DNA of 64,000 bases from positions 1,116,001-1,180,000 of the forward strand of contig CM035234.1 in assembly GCA_020226215.1 (NCBI GenBank). Direction: 5' to 3'. Position 1 is the first letter of the stretch. Each line of letters starts with the position of its first letter. The stretch is from Sindora glabra (taxonomy: Eukaryota; Streptophyta; Magnoliopsida; Fabales; Fabaceae). Shown here in pieces: positions 1 to 10,175 of this stretch. Both the position numbers and the translations under genes were made by a program. The notes under the pieces were generated by a model, which saw only the letters and a list, made by a program, of their open reading frames with translations, made no database searches and had not been told where the DNA came from.

Positions 1-179
1 TGTTAGATTCTCAAAGTCATCAAACTCATCGTAACCCACGAGGCATATTGAAGCTTCTCCAATATAGGCCAGTCCAGAGATTTTAGCAACACCTGGTTGA
101 TGTGGTATAAGTTTGAATGATTCATATAGCTTCTCATATACTTGCCTCGTTCCATCATTAAATCCAGGTTGTTCTTCTC
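1..179 (-). CDS. Unidentified partial exon-like open frame at left edge
   Basis: The minus strand is open from the window edge to about position 179, roughly 60 codons, with a composition that looks coding (it reads ...GFNDGTRQVYEKLYESFKL... and on through ...GLAYIGEASICLVGYDEFDD). A plausible splice acceptor (ATATAG) lies just upstream at 180-185, so this could be an internal exon of a gene continuing past position 1. I do not recognise the family. It starts only about 110 bp beyond the stop codon of the CCR gene on the same strand, so if it is spliced, its upstream exons would have to lie inside or beyond CCR. A captured gene fragment is an equally good explanation. Confidence 0.4.
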
Positions 180-287
180 CTATATGAATATGATGATGTA
201 TACCAAATAAAATAACTAAAACTTTAAGACATGACAACGTACAATTTCATATTAAATCATTCATCCTGAACTCGATTAACTTGCTAA

Positions 288-3200
288 CTAGGATTTGACT
301 TTGATAGAATCTTCTTGCTTTGTAGGAAGAGGAAGGTGACCTTTCTCCTGCAGGCACTTGACGGTGTCGTACAAGCACTGCTTGATTGGAGTTAATTCCA
401 GGCCCAAATCCTTTAGCTTCTGATTTGAGAATGTATAGGGTTTTGCCCTTGGATTCTTCTCATCTGAACATCTGCATTCACCATGAGATTATTGTGTCAC
501 CTTTAGCAACCTTTCTAAAGATATCCATCTTCATTATTTATTTAGTACAATATAATCCGCATATTTAATGTGTTCTTGGTGAATTATCAGATCATGTCAC
601 TGAACCCCTTTTATAATCAAACTGAAATCATAGATGATAAAACTTGTACTTAATTTAGTATATAAATTGGAAATATCATATAAGGACAAATAAATGGTTG
701 GATTTGATTTTCCTTCTCCCCAAGTCAAAGTTGGTACACCTACTTGAACCTCCACCTTTGCACATGACCATATGTCATCCACAACATATTGATCCCAAAA
801 AACTGTAATTTTTGCCAGTGTTTCATCAGTGAGTGCTGCTACATCTGAATTCGAGTCTTAAGCATCTTGCTTTAAAGAAGCTGTTATACAATTATTTGTA
901 GATGATATTTAGCTATCTAAAGTTGCATTCTCTCCTCGATAAATATGTCTTGATACACTAAGATCTCATCAGTTTTGGTAGAAAATATATTTTGTAAAAA
1001 TATAATTATAAATGAAATTACTAATTTCATCTTTGAAATTGTATGGTACTAATAAAATGATTTCTAAATTATATTAGATAATTAATTTTATTTCTAAATA
1101 ATAATATATAGAGATAATTCTATTTCTTTGTATAGATCCGTATAGATAATTTTATTTCTGAATATCTGTATAAAAAAAATTATCTATACAAGTTATTATT
1201 AAAAAATAAAATTGGTTATTCAATATAATTTAAGACTATTTTGTTAGCATTATACAATTTCAGAAACAAAATTGATAATTTTGTCTAGTTACCAACTATT
1301 AATGATGAAAAATACTTCATATATTTTATAAGTTTGATGAAAGACAACTTATTTTTTAAAAGACAGTTATTTTTTTTTTTTCATTACCATAACCTTAAGT
1401 ATGTATAATTTTTTTTTAATACCGAAGTAGAGATAGAGTTTTTCTATGAAAAATAATCAGAAACTAAATTCATTCATTTTAAAATCATATCTACTTCTAT
1501 GAAAAGACTAATTCATAGCAGATGAGGAAGTAGACTCCGCATGTATTTGTCAAACTCACTCATCCTCTGTCACGTAGTAAATATATTGTAAACCAATTAT
1601 ATACAAAGTGTATAAAATTATAATAAATTTATAAAAATAAAAGTAATTAGTGATCAGCATCAGCATATCTAGGCAGTAGGCACCCATATTTTGACTTGAA
1701 AAATGATCTTACCAATTCGGAAGTGGTTCACCACCTATTACCCCACCAATGTATAGTAATGTTAGTCTTACCCAATTCGGAAGTTAGATTACACCACCTA
1801 CTGCACCGCCAATGTATTGTATCCAATCTTAATTGTTTTATTATGTTCAATTAGTGAAGTAATGAATTCACTCACCTGGTAGGACATGGGTATTCTGGGA
1901 AAAACTTGGCCAGGATTTGAACCAGCTCTCCACGGTGCATCGAACTCTCAGCACAAATGTATCGACCAGAAGCAGATGGTGTCTCATAAACAAGAATGTG
2001 AGCTAATGCCACATCCCTGACATCTGCATAAGCTTGAGTGGCATTTACATATGTCTTGGCAGAGCCAGTCAGATACTTGAGAATGTGAATTGTGCTGGCA
2101 TTGATGGTCGGTTGGAGCAATGGCCCAAGAACTAGAACTGGGTTCATCACCACCAAGTCCACCCCTTTCACTTTTGCTATATCCCATGCTGCTTGCTCAG
2201 CCACTGTCTTCCCATAGCAATACCAGTTCTGCAATTCAACCCTCACTCAATCATATTCACCGTCTAACTAATGTATTAAAATATGAGTGGATACAGAAGA
2301 TCTAGAATTCTAACATGAACTAAAAATAGAAAATTATATATGTTTCTACTATACACAAGACTGAACTAAAAGGAGGTTATCCAAATCTCATTGAATCATA
2401 ACCGATACAGAAGGTAACCTGTGAAATATGAATAAGGAATATCAGAAAAATTAATGCAAATTATAACGTTTGCACTGAGTTGCAAACTGAACCTGTGTGT
2501 TCTTGCAGTACTCCAAATCACTCCAACAGGACTCATCAACCACCACCTCCCTACTCCTATTGGGGTCCATATAGACTGCTCCAATTGATGAAGTGAACAC
2601 CACACGTCTCACTTTGGCTTCTGCAGCTGCTTTGATCACATTCTTTGTGCTATTTACTGCTGGCTCCAACATCTCTCCCTGTAACCCAAAGAAATCATCT
2701 CAATCAGTACTTGTGTCATTTATCATCCAGTTAATTAAAGAACAGTATACTAAAGTTACATCATTCCGGTTCTCCTATTAATGCAGAGAACATTTATTTC
2801 TTGCATTTGCCCGTGTTTGATACAGGTCCGTCTTCGTATTGTCACGAATTTAAAACAATTGCTAGGCTTAATTTACAGTCCTATAAAGATTAGTTGAAGT
2901 TGTTTAGAGGACTTAGTATCTTATATATCATACTTAATTCTCAAATTCGATCGACGTGAGATTTCATAGGTATCCCGTGATGGGACCTATCATCGGTCGA
3001 CGGTCTCCAATCGTGACCTAATGGAACACTACAATTTTTCTTCAGTTTCATGCCACTTTCCCGGGATCCAAACATGACAGCAGAGACAAATTGACAATAA
3101 TCAGTAAAAAGTAGAGAGAAAAATTCACCGGGTTATCAGTAACCGGAGAAGCCGCGTGGAAAACACCATCACAGCCATTAATGACAGCTTTAACACGCTC

Positions 3201-3530
3201 GAGATCAAGGAGATCAACTTTGTGCAGAGTTAGCCTCTCCGGAGCTCCTTCCAACTCCTTCAAGTGTGCATTCTTAGGATCATCTAAAAACCAATATCAA
3301 ATACAAAAAATTGAGCCAAACAAAGTGCGAAAATGAAAACTTTACAGGTTTTTAATATCATTGAAATAATTAAATAGACGGCATGCATGCATGCCTGGGT
3401 TTCTGACAGTTCCTCTAACAATGTAGCCTTTCCCTAAGAGAAGTTTCACAATCCATGAAGCGATGAATCCACCGGCACCGGTGACGCACACAGTTTGGCC
3501 AGAAACTGATGAACTGTCAACAGAAGGCAT
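288..3530 (-). CDS. CCR: Cinnamoyl-CoA reductase, five exons
   Basis: Exons on the minus strand are 3395-3530, 3129-3283, 2493-2678, 1876-2228 and 288-471. Together they make 1014 nt, a 337-residue protein, the normal CCR length. CCR reduces hydroxycinnamoyl-CoA esters to aldehydes with NADPH, the first committed step of monolignol synthesis, in the cytosol. The N-terminal Rossmann motif TGAGGFIA is at residues 17-24, the serine region [11 protein letters not shown] is near 126-136, and the CCR signature NWYCYGK is at 160-166, supplying the catalytic Y162-x3-K166. All joins keep frame. Introns 2-4 have GT-AG borders. Intron 1 must use a GC donor (CAG|GCATGC) to give the conserved RNP-DDPKN junction; a GT 15 nt further on would also keep frame but insert five residues. 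Similarity is to the CCR1/CCR2 lignin class rather than CCR-like short-chain reductases. Confidence 0.93.
472..1875 (-). other. CCR intron 4 (AT-rich, 1.4 kb)
   Basis: This is the largest CCR intron, with donor GTGAGT at its 5' end and acceptor TGCAG at its 3' end on the minus strand. It is very AT-rich and contains no convincing coding segment. Its 5' part holds an imperfect tandem duplication at 1710-1831. Confidence 0.85.
1710..1831. repeat. Two-copy ~60-bp tandem repeat in CCR intron 4
   Basis: Copy 1 (about 1710-1769) and copy 2 (about 1770-1831) both run from CCAATTCGGAAGT through CACCACCTA and CCAATGTAT. They differ by several substitutions and small indels. Confidence 0.8.
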
Positions 3531-4859
3531 CTTCGATCTTCAAATGAAGAGATGATGTGTATAGCAATGGAGAAAAACAAAACGGTTTTTGCCTTAATTT
3601 TTGCTTTGCTTTGCTTTCCTTATTTGTAGCAAATAGCAATGTGGATGCTCAAGAGATATATATAGAGATAATGATAACGGCGAAGCGTCGTGTACTCTTG
3701 AAAATGAGAGTGGCAGAGAAGATGGATTTGACGAAGAAAATAATGGGCATCTCGTTCACCTAACGTCCATAAAATTTTCAAATTTATTATTATATTATAT
3801 TTTTATAAAAATAAATAGCTGTTCCTCTTTTGTACGTTGGTATACTGTACTATACACGGATTTCTTTGATTTCTTACCTAAAAAGAATAAAAGACATCCG
3901 TCAAAGGTCAAACTGTGAAATTCATTTGAATTTGTTCTAATTTTTTTGGCTGTAAATTCATAACTAGGCGTGGACCCCAAATCACTTTCAGTGCAAATAT
4001 GTCATTACCTTATTACCATTGATTTTTTTTAAAACACAGAGGTTTTTATCAGTTTTTTAAATAATTTATTTTGCATTAATTAATTTGACTTTAGAATAAA
4101 GGGAATATGGATTTTACGAGGAATAGTATTCTCGTCACCTAACATCCATAAAATTTTTAAATTTACTATTATATTTTTATATAAATAAATAGCTATTCTT
4201 CATTTGTATGTTTCCCTTGACCTAGTTGTTACTATATACGGATTTCTTTAATTTCTTACCTAAGAGAATGGAAAGACATCCGTCAGAGGTCAAACGGTGA
4301 AAATTCATATGTATTTCTTCTACTTTTTTAGTTGTATATTCATATTCAGGAGTGGACCCCAGATCACTTTCAGCGCAAAGTCTAAATTTATTTATGCGTT
4401 AATTTTCGCTCCAATATAGCCATGAGTTGATGAGAGTCATTTCCTTATTACCATTGATTTTTTAAAAAATAGTGGTTTTATCAATTTTTTTTAAATATTT
4501 TACATTAATTAATTATAATTTTAGAATAAAGAAGTTAAATTTGATTTGTTATCAATACATAATATTTTAAATTGTTAATGTATGAAAAAAAGATACATTA
4601 TTAAAAAAATAAAAAATGAAAAAAAATTAATAATTTTTATTAATGTATTAACACATAAATGGATAATAATGAAAAAATAATTTATATTAACAAATCAATT
4701 TTAAATTTATGTTGTAAAATAAAATTTCAAAGAAAAATTAATGTAATTTTTTTTAGGACTAATTTAATAGTTTTTTTTATTAATCTTATGTGCATAATAA
4801 GTTATAATTTCTACGAAGAATTTGTAATCACTTTCCTAAAACTTGTCAATTACTACAAA
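3531..4859 (-). promoter_or_regulatory. CCR 5' region with TATA box, AC elements and W-boxes
   Basis: This is the upstream region of the minus-strand CCR gene. A TATA-like run (TATATATA, 3657-3664) lies about 130 bp before the start codon. ACCTAAC, the AC-III type site bound by lignin MYB factors, occurs at 3758-3764 and again at 4137-4143. TTGACC W-box cores (minus strand) occur at 3906-3911 and 4288-4293. Each motif is present once in each unit of a tandem duplication. No gene is seen here. The function of the motifs is inferred from the known element classes, not shown. Confidence 0.55.
3751..4529. repeat. Tandem duplication upstream of CCR (2 units)
   Basis: Unit 1 (about 3751-4105) and unit 2 (about 4131-4529) align along their whole length. 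Shared landmarks are CACCTAAC-TCCATAAAATTTT, ACGGATTTCTTT, GACATCCGTCA, GTGGACCCC and TTATTACCATTGATTTTTT. Unit 2 carries an extra ~55 bp near its 3' part. Divergence is moderate, so the duplication is not recent. Confidence 0.88.
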
Positions 4860-4869
4860 CATCCAACGA
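4860..4869. repeat. Left target-site duplication of the MULE
   Basis: CATCCAACGA directly precedes the element end GGCTAAAATACC. The identical 10-mer follows the other end at 14825-14834. Confidence 0.9.
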
Positions 4870-5180
4870 GGCTAAAATACCAAATTACGCAAATTTTTAA
4901 AACAATTTACCGTTTTACGGCGGGTTGGAAACATATTACCAGAATACGCAGGGCGCCATTCAAATTGGCGCCCCTGGGGGTTGGAGGCGCCATTCAAAGT
5001 GGCGCCCTCCCCTTGGAGGCGCCATTTGAGGTGGCGCCCTCCCTCCTGGGAGGTGTCATTTGAGTAGGCGCCCTCCGGAGGGAGGCGCCATTTTGACTGA
5101 CGCCCTCCGTAGGGCGCCTTTAAGTTTGAATTTTGAAATTCAAAGGGAGGCGCCATTTCATCAGGCGCCTCCCCCCCTAT
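4870..5180 (+). repeat. Left MULE terminus with GGCGCC palindrome array
   Basis: The terminal ~80 bp is followed by a GC-rich array (4951-5170) in which GGCGCC recurs every ~20-30 bp. It alternates as GGCGCCATTT and its complement AAATGGCGCC-like arms, so each pair forms a small inverted repeat. The array is strikingly GC-rich against AT-rich flanks. Such subterminal arrays usually bind the transposase; that role is inferred. Confidence 0.85.
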
Positions 5181-5419
5181 TTATACCCATCCCCTCCTCC
5201 AAACCCTTCATTTCATCGCAGCCTCCCTCCTCCTCTCGCAGCCTCCCTCCTCCTCCAAACCCTTTATTTTATCGCAGCCTCCCTCCTCCTCCAATATCGC
5301 AGCAGCAGCCTCCCTCCTCCTCCAAACCTTCGGTCACATTTTCGCAGCAGCCTCCTCTTCGTCGCTTGCATTTTCGCAGCAGCCTCCTCTCTCAAACCCT
5401 CAGAAGCCATTTTGCAGGT
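5178..5419 (+). promoter_or_regulatory. Candidate MULE promoter and CT-rich leader
   Basis: CTATTTATAC (5178-5187) is a TATA box at the inner edge of the left terminus, followed by a leader built of repeats of TCGCAGCCTCCCTCCTCCTC (about 5215-5410). A possible donor (TTTTGCAG|GTCTGC) is at 5418-5420, followed by AT-rich intron-like DNA. An open frame across this stretch is serine/proline-rich low complexity and is not treated as coding. Confidence 0.5.
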
Positions 5420-7928
5420 CTGCTTTTCTTTTTCGTTCATCAGTCATCATCCATTCTTATTTTTGTACATTGCATTCAGAATCATTTTTTGCTTTGGAGC
5501 AAATCTGATCCTAGTCAACTCTCATTTGGTTAGTATATTTGTAATTTTTATTATTATATCATATATTTTTTTAGATTAATTATTATAATTTATGATTTGA
5601 AGTGATGATTAAAGTGTTAGGAATAGATTTCTGTTATAATTTATAAATTTTATTTATTTAAGTTTTAATATTTTTTGTATTTATATTATAATATTTATTT
5701 TATGTTAATATTATGATTTATAATATGAAATGGTGATCTTGGATTTAGAAAAGATTTATATAAATTTATATGATATGTGATAGTTTATATTTTTTATTGA
5801 TTGATATTTTTATATAATTTCTGTATGTATATTATAATTTATATTTCATGTTAGTTATTATGATTTACGATGGGAAATAATGATCTACGATTTAGAAAAA
5901 AATTATATAAATATATGTGATTTGTGATAATTTATAATTTTTATAATATTTATTTAATATTAATTATTATGATATATGATGTGAAGTGGTGATCTAGGTT
6001 TTAGAAAAAATTTATACAAATTTATATGATATGTGTTAGTTTATGTTTTTCACTGGATAATATTTTTATAATTTTTGTATGTATATTATAATTGATATTT
6101 CATGTTGATTATTATGATTTATGATGGGAAACGATGGTCTAGGATTTAGGAAAAAAATTTATAAATATAGGTGATCTGTGATAGTTTGTGATTTTTATTT
6201 GTTAGTGTTTGTAGATTTTTTACATTTATATTATAATTTTTAATTTATTTTGATTATTATGGCTTATAATGTGAAGTGATGATCTAAGATTTAGAAAATA
6301 TTGAAAGTTTAACATATTATATTTATTAGAAAACTAACACGTTATTGATAATATTTTTTTTACAATCATTAATTATATTTTAAACTTTATGATAATATCT
6401 TAAGTTTTTATTAATGATACTTTTTAAATAGTATATTTTAAGTTTAAAATACATCAACTTAAAGTTCTCGAAGGGTTTACAGTCCGTACATAATTTATTT
6501 TTCATTTCATGTACCTTGCAGATGATTTTCCTTTTTATTTCTTCAATGATTGTATTAAAAGTTGAAATAGAAAATATTGAATAATATTAATTTTATATAA
6601 TATTATATTTTTTATGCGTCAAGTTATTTTTAATGATCAAATATGTTTTTTTTAGGAATTCATGTTATGAAAAACGCTGACTGAAATAACTAATTATATA
6701 TTTTAGTTTCAATGAGATGAGTTAGGAATAAAAATTAGGTATTTTTTAACATTCATTAATATTTTATTGATATAAAAATTCGAACAATATATTTTAAATT
6801 GAATATACATCAATAAAATACTTTATATAATATTATTTTTCCCTTTAATATTATCCTACAAAATAAATTTATTTTAGCGTGATTGTTGCATAATTTTATA
6901 ATTGATACAATAACATCTAATAACTTTTACTTATAGATTGAAATTATTAAATTATCTAACAAATTTTTCTTTCATGCAGAGGTTTTTTTCTGTTTGCTTC
7001 TCCGAATACTCACCGGTTAGTATTTTTAGGAATTTTATGCTTATACTATAATGTTTATATAGTCATAGTGAAGATATTTTTTATTTCGGTAGAGATATTT
7101 ATTTAGAATATTATGATATTAATAATATAGAATTATTTATTTTATTTTGTTTGTTATGATTGATTATCTGAAATTATGATTTAAGATGTGAAGTTATGAT
7201 TTATGAAAATGTCGTAGGACTTTATATGTAATGTGATAGGTGTGCTATTAAAATAATAACAAACGAGATAAAGAAGGATGTCGTAATATAAGTCTTACGA
7301 CCTAGGGGAAAGCCATATTAAGAGAACTGGATCATGTGAGACCTTAATGTATCATAAGAGAGGTACTAAAAAAGCTCCTGGGAAATGTGAATGTAACCAA
7401 AAGCCTTGAAAAAGTAGGATACTGTTATTACAAATTTAGATTTTTTTGCATTTAAATAGTAGATATTGTAGATGGAAGAGTAGTAAACGTACCCGAAAAA
7501 AATATAGGTATCCTTGATTTATTTAGGAAGAACTAAGATATATATGGAGGTAACAAATAATAATGTGTACATACTTTTGGTTGCTATTTCGTAGTAGGTG
7601 GGAACGGAGAAAAAAAGTCGTAAAAGTGGACAAATAGTGTATTTGATTGGCTAACTAATTTAATTAGTATAATTTGTGTAAAATCACTAAGAAAAATGAT
7701 GATTGAAAGAGATAAACAAAACCATAGGTAAAATTATATAGTCAAATTTTATATTAGTTTAGGAAAAAAAATAACCTTAGATTGGTCGAAGAAAATAATC
7801 CTGTTATTTCATAGAATTAATAGAATACCTTGCAAAATAGTAACACATCGCGTTCATTTTTAATTATAGTATTAAATACTAGTATACTTATTTATGAGAA
7901 CAAAATTTGTATATGAGACTACTTCTCC
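5420..7928 (+). other. AT-rich intron-like region of the MULE with tandem repeats
   Basis: About 2.5 kb without a credible coding frame. From about 5580 to 6310 a unit recurs about five times with 110-145 bp spacing: GATTTATGATGTGAAGTGAT followed by GATCTAGGATTTAGAAAA and a TTATAT-rich tail (centred near 5725, 5870, 5980, 6125, 6270). A possible short leader exon lies at about 6980-7015 (TTCATGCAG before it, CACCG|GTTAGT after it). Confidence 0.5.
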
Positions 7929-9858
7929 ATGTGGGGGTGCAGCGAGTATTGTGCAGCTAAGAGTAAGAAGATGAAGAAAAGTTTAATTGCGTTTATATAT
8001 TCAAATAGTACAATTGTTGAGGGGGATGCGGGGATAATGTACGATGGACCTCCCCCAAAAGCATTGAAATTACGAGGTTGCAACAGTATGGATGCTTTGC
8101 GGGAGAGAATTCATGCTCGACTGAAGTTTCACGAAGATCAAGCTGTGGGGAAGATTGTTTACAGGTTTCCACAACATCAAACAAAGGCTCAGTACATGGC
8201 ATACGAATTGGATGACGATGAAGACTTGGTATGCGCGATAGCAAGCTACGAACAACATCCGACGATGACAGCCATGGAATTGTACGTGGACGTGATCACA
8301 TCCGAGTTGCGCACTGCCAGCCTTCGTTTTGATGAAAGAGTTCCAAGAACTGCACCGCCCGTGGATCCAGCAGTTTATGTTAGCACTGGTTGTTCGATGG
8401 TGGGGGAAGGCCGTCCTTACACAGATGGATTTGAGTTCCACATTTCTGATAGTCATACTCCTGCGCTTGGACTCATCTGTTGCAGGTGTTACCCCGGTAA
8501 ATGCACCCCAAACCTTGGTAGGTTCATCCCGTGCCTTGCCGGTCGTTCAAGAAGAATCTATCGATCCCGTATTGCTGGATGCCCACCTAGAGTCTGGTTT
8601 TGAAGACGATGAGGTGTCCTGCAGTAGCAGCGACGATCATGACACAAATGACGATGAACGTGCGGCAACAAATGCAGACAGTGTACCAACGCGGTGTGTG
8701 AGGGGTGGTAATGCTGCACAAACATCGTATGGTGTCCCCCAGGCTGCTGTCTTCTCTGACATTGATTGGGATACGATACGGAAGCCAAATGAATTTCCGA
8801 AAATCGTGAAGCCAACCTATGATTACGACATGGAGGACTTGGAGGTTAGGCAAGAGTTCGATTGCAAGGAGGCTTTAATCGCTGCAGCCAAGCATTACCA
8901 CATCAGAAGGCACCACAGTTATTACGTGGAGGAGTCGGATACCAGAAGATTATCATTGAAGTGTGATAAATTTGGGGACCAATGCAATTTCCACCTCAGA
9001 GCGGTGAAACTGAAGAATTGTAACACTTGGACCATAACTAGACTTTCAGGGCCCCACACATGTGTTAATGCTAGATTGACACAGGACCACAAGTCTCTGG
9101 ATTCCGAGTATATTAGTTCCCTGATCCTGGAGATGGTTAAAATGAAGCAAGACGTTCCCATCTCGCTTATACAAGAGAGGGTGGAAGGCATGTACGGATA
9201 CAAGATTTCGTACAGAAAAGCATGGAAGGCGAAACAAAAGGCAATTGTGAAGGTGCACGGTGATTGGGACAAATCGTATGAAGTACTCCCCAAATGGTTG
9301 GACATTTTAGGCTACTGTGACCAGGCGCTGTTCAAGTTGGAGTCCCACGAATTTGTCACAGCTGATAATCGTGTCGATCCGCAGAAACATGTTTTCAACC
9401 GAGTTTTCTGGACATTCAAGCCATGCATTGCAGCGTTTCCTTACTGCAAGCAATTCATACAAGTTGATGGCACGCATCTATATGGCAAGTTCAGGGGCGT
9501 GCTACTGATTGCTGCGACTCAGGACGGTAACAAATGCCCCGTTCCTCTTGCCTTTGCCATTGTTGATAGGGAGAACTATGAGAATTGGAGTTGGTTTTTG
9601 GCATTACTGCGGGTCAATGTCACGAACAAGCAAGGAATATGCTTGAGATGGATTGGCCTACCACCATTCCCTGTCCTAGTTCCAAATTATGGAAGATTAC
9701 GTGCAAGGGGACGACCAAAGGCGACCAGAATCAGAAATGAGATGGATTGGCCTCAGGAGAGCGGTGTAAAGCAAAAATGTAGTCATTGTAAGATGGAAGG
9801 GCATAATCGTAGGCGTTGCCCACTGCTTCATGGGGACGAAGGCCCTTCTACACCGTGA
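7929..9858 (+). pseudogene. MURA-type MULE transposase, frameshifted and internally deleted
   Basis: Two overlapping frames (7929-8603, then about 8470-9858 shifted by one base) give one transposase. The N-terminal part has a PB1/ubiquitin-like look (KSLIAFIYSNS...GCNSMDALRERI). Then come an acidic linker, the Mutator DNA-binding region (VRQEFDCKEALIAAAKHYHI to SGPHTC), and the start of the MULE catalytic domain with QVDGTHLYGKFRGVLL (first catalytic Asp, codon 9466-9468) and ENWSWFLALL. Directly after KQGICL (about 9645) the frame jumps to the usual C-terminal tail (GRPKATRIRNEMDW) and a CCHC knuckle (CSHCKMEGHNRRRCP). The second catalytic Asp, the Glu and the SWIM finger are therefore missing through an in-frame deletion. 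An alternative initiator is at 7971. The frame change near 8470 could be an indel or a short unrecognised intron. It cannot be catalytically active as it stands. Confidence 0.88.
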
Positions 9859-10175
9859 TTTTTACTATTTACTTTCGCATGTATGCTTTAAAGTATGTTA
9901 ACCAATGTCATAAGTGTAGCGGTTGCACACTATATTTTATTTTTTACGGTTGTAAATTTGCACATCATTATGTATATAAGGGTTACCCCATTACTGGTAA
10001 TGTGAAATTTTTTATCACCTGTCATTTTATGATATTATTTATATATATTGCACCTTAAATTTAAGACAGTTTATGATATTATTTTTTAATACCTTAAGGT
10101 TGTGCTTAAATTGGACAACACCTTTAAGCTTGTGTGTGTTTAAATTTCATTCTTATGCAATGCTTGTCGTGGCAG

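Noticed and set aside
4872..5156. Minus-strand open frame across the GGCGCC array
   Set aside because: It is produced by the short repeated word and has no homology or start context.
5060..5579. Two overlapping 150-residue frames rich in serine and proline near the left end of the MULE
   Set aside because: They arise from the repeated CCTCCTCCT leader, overlap each other in different frames and show no domain.
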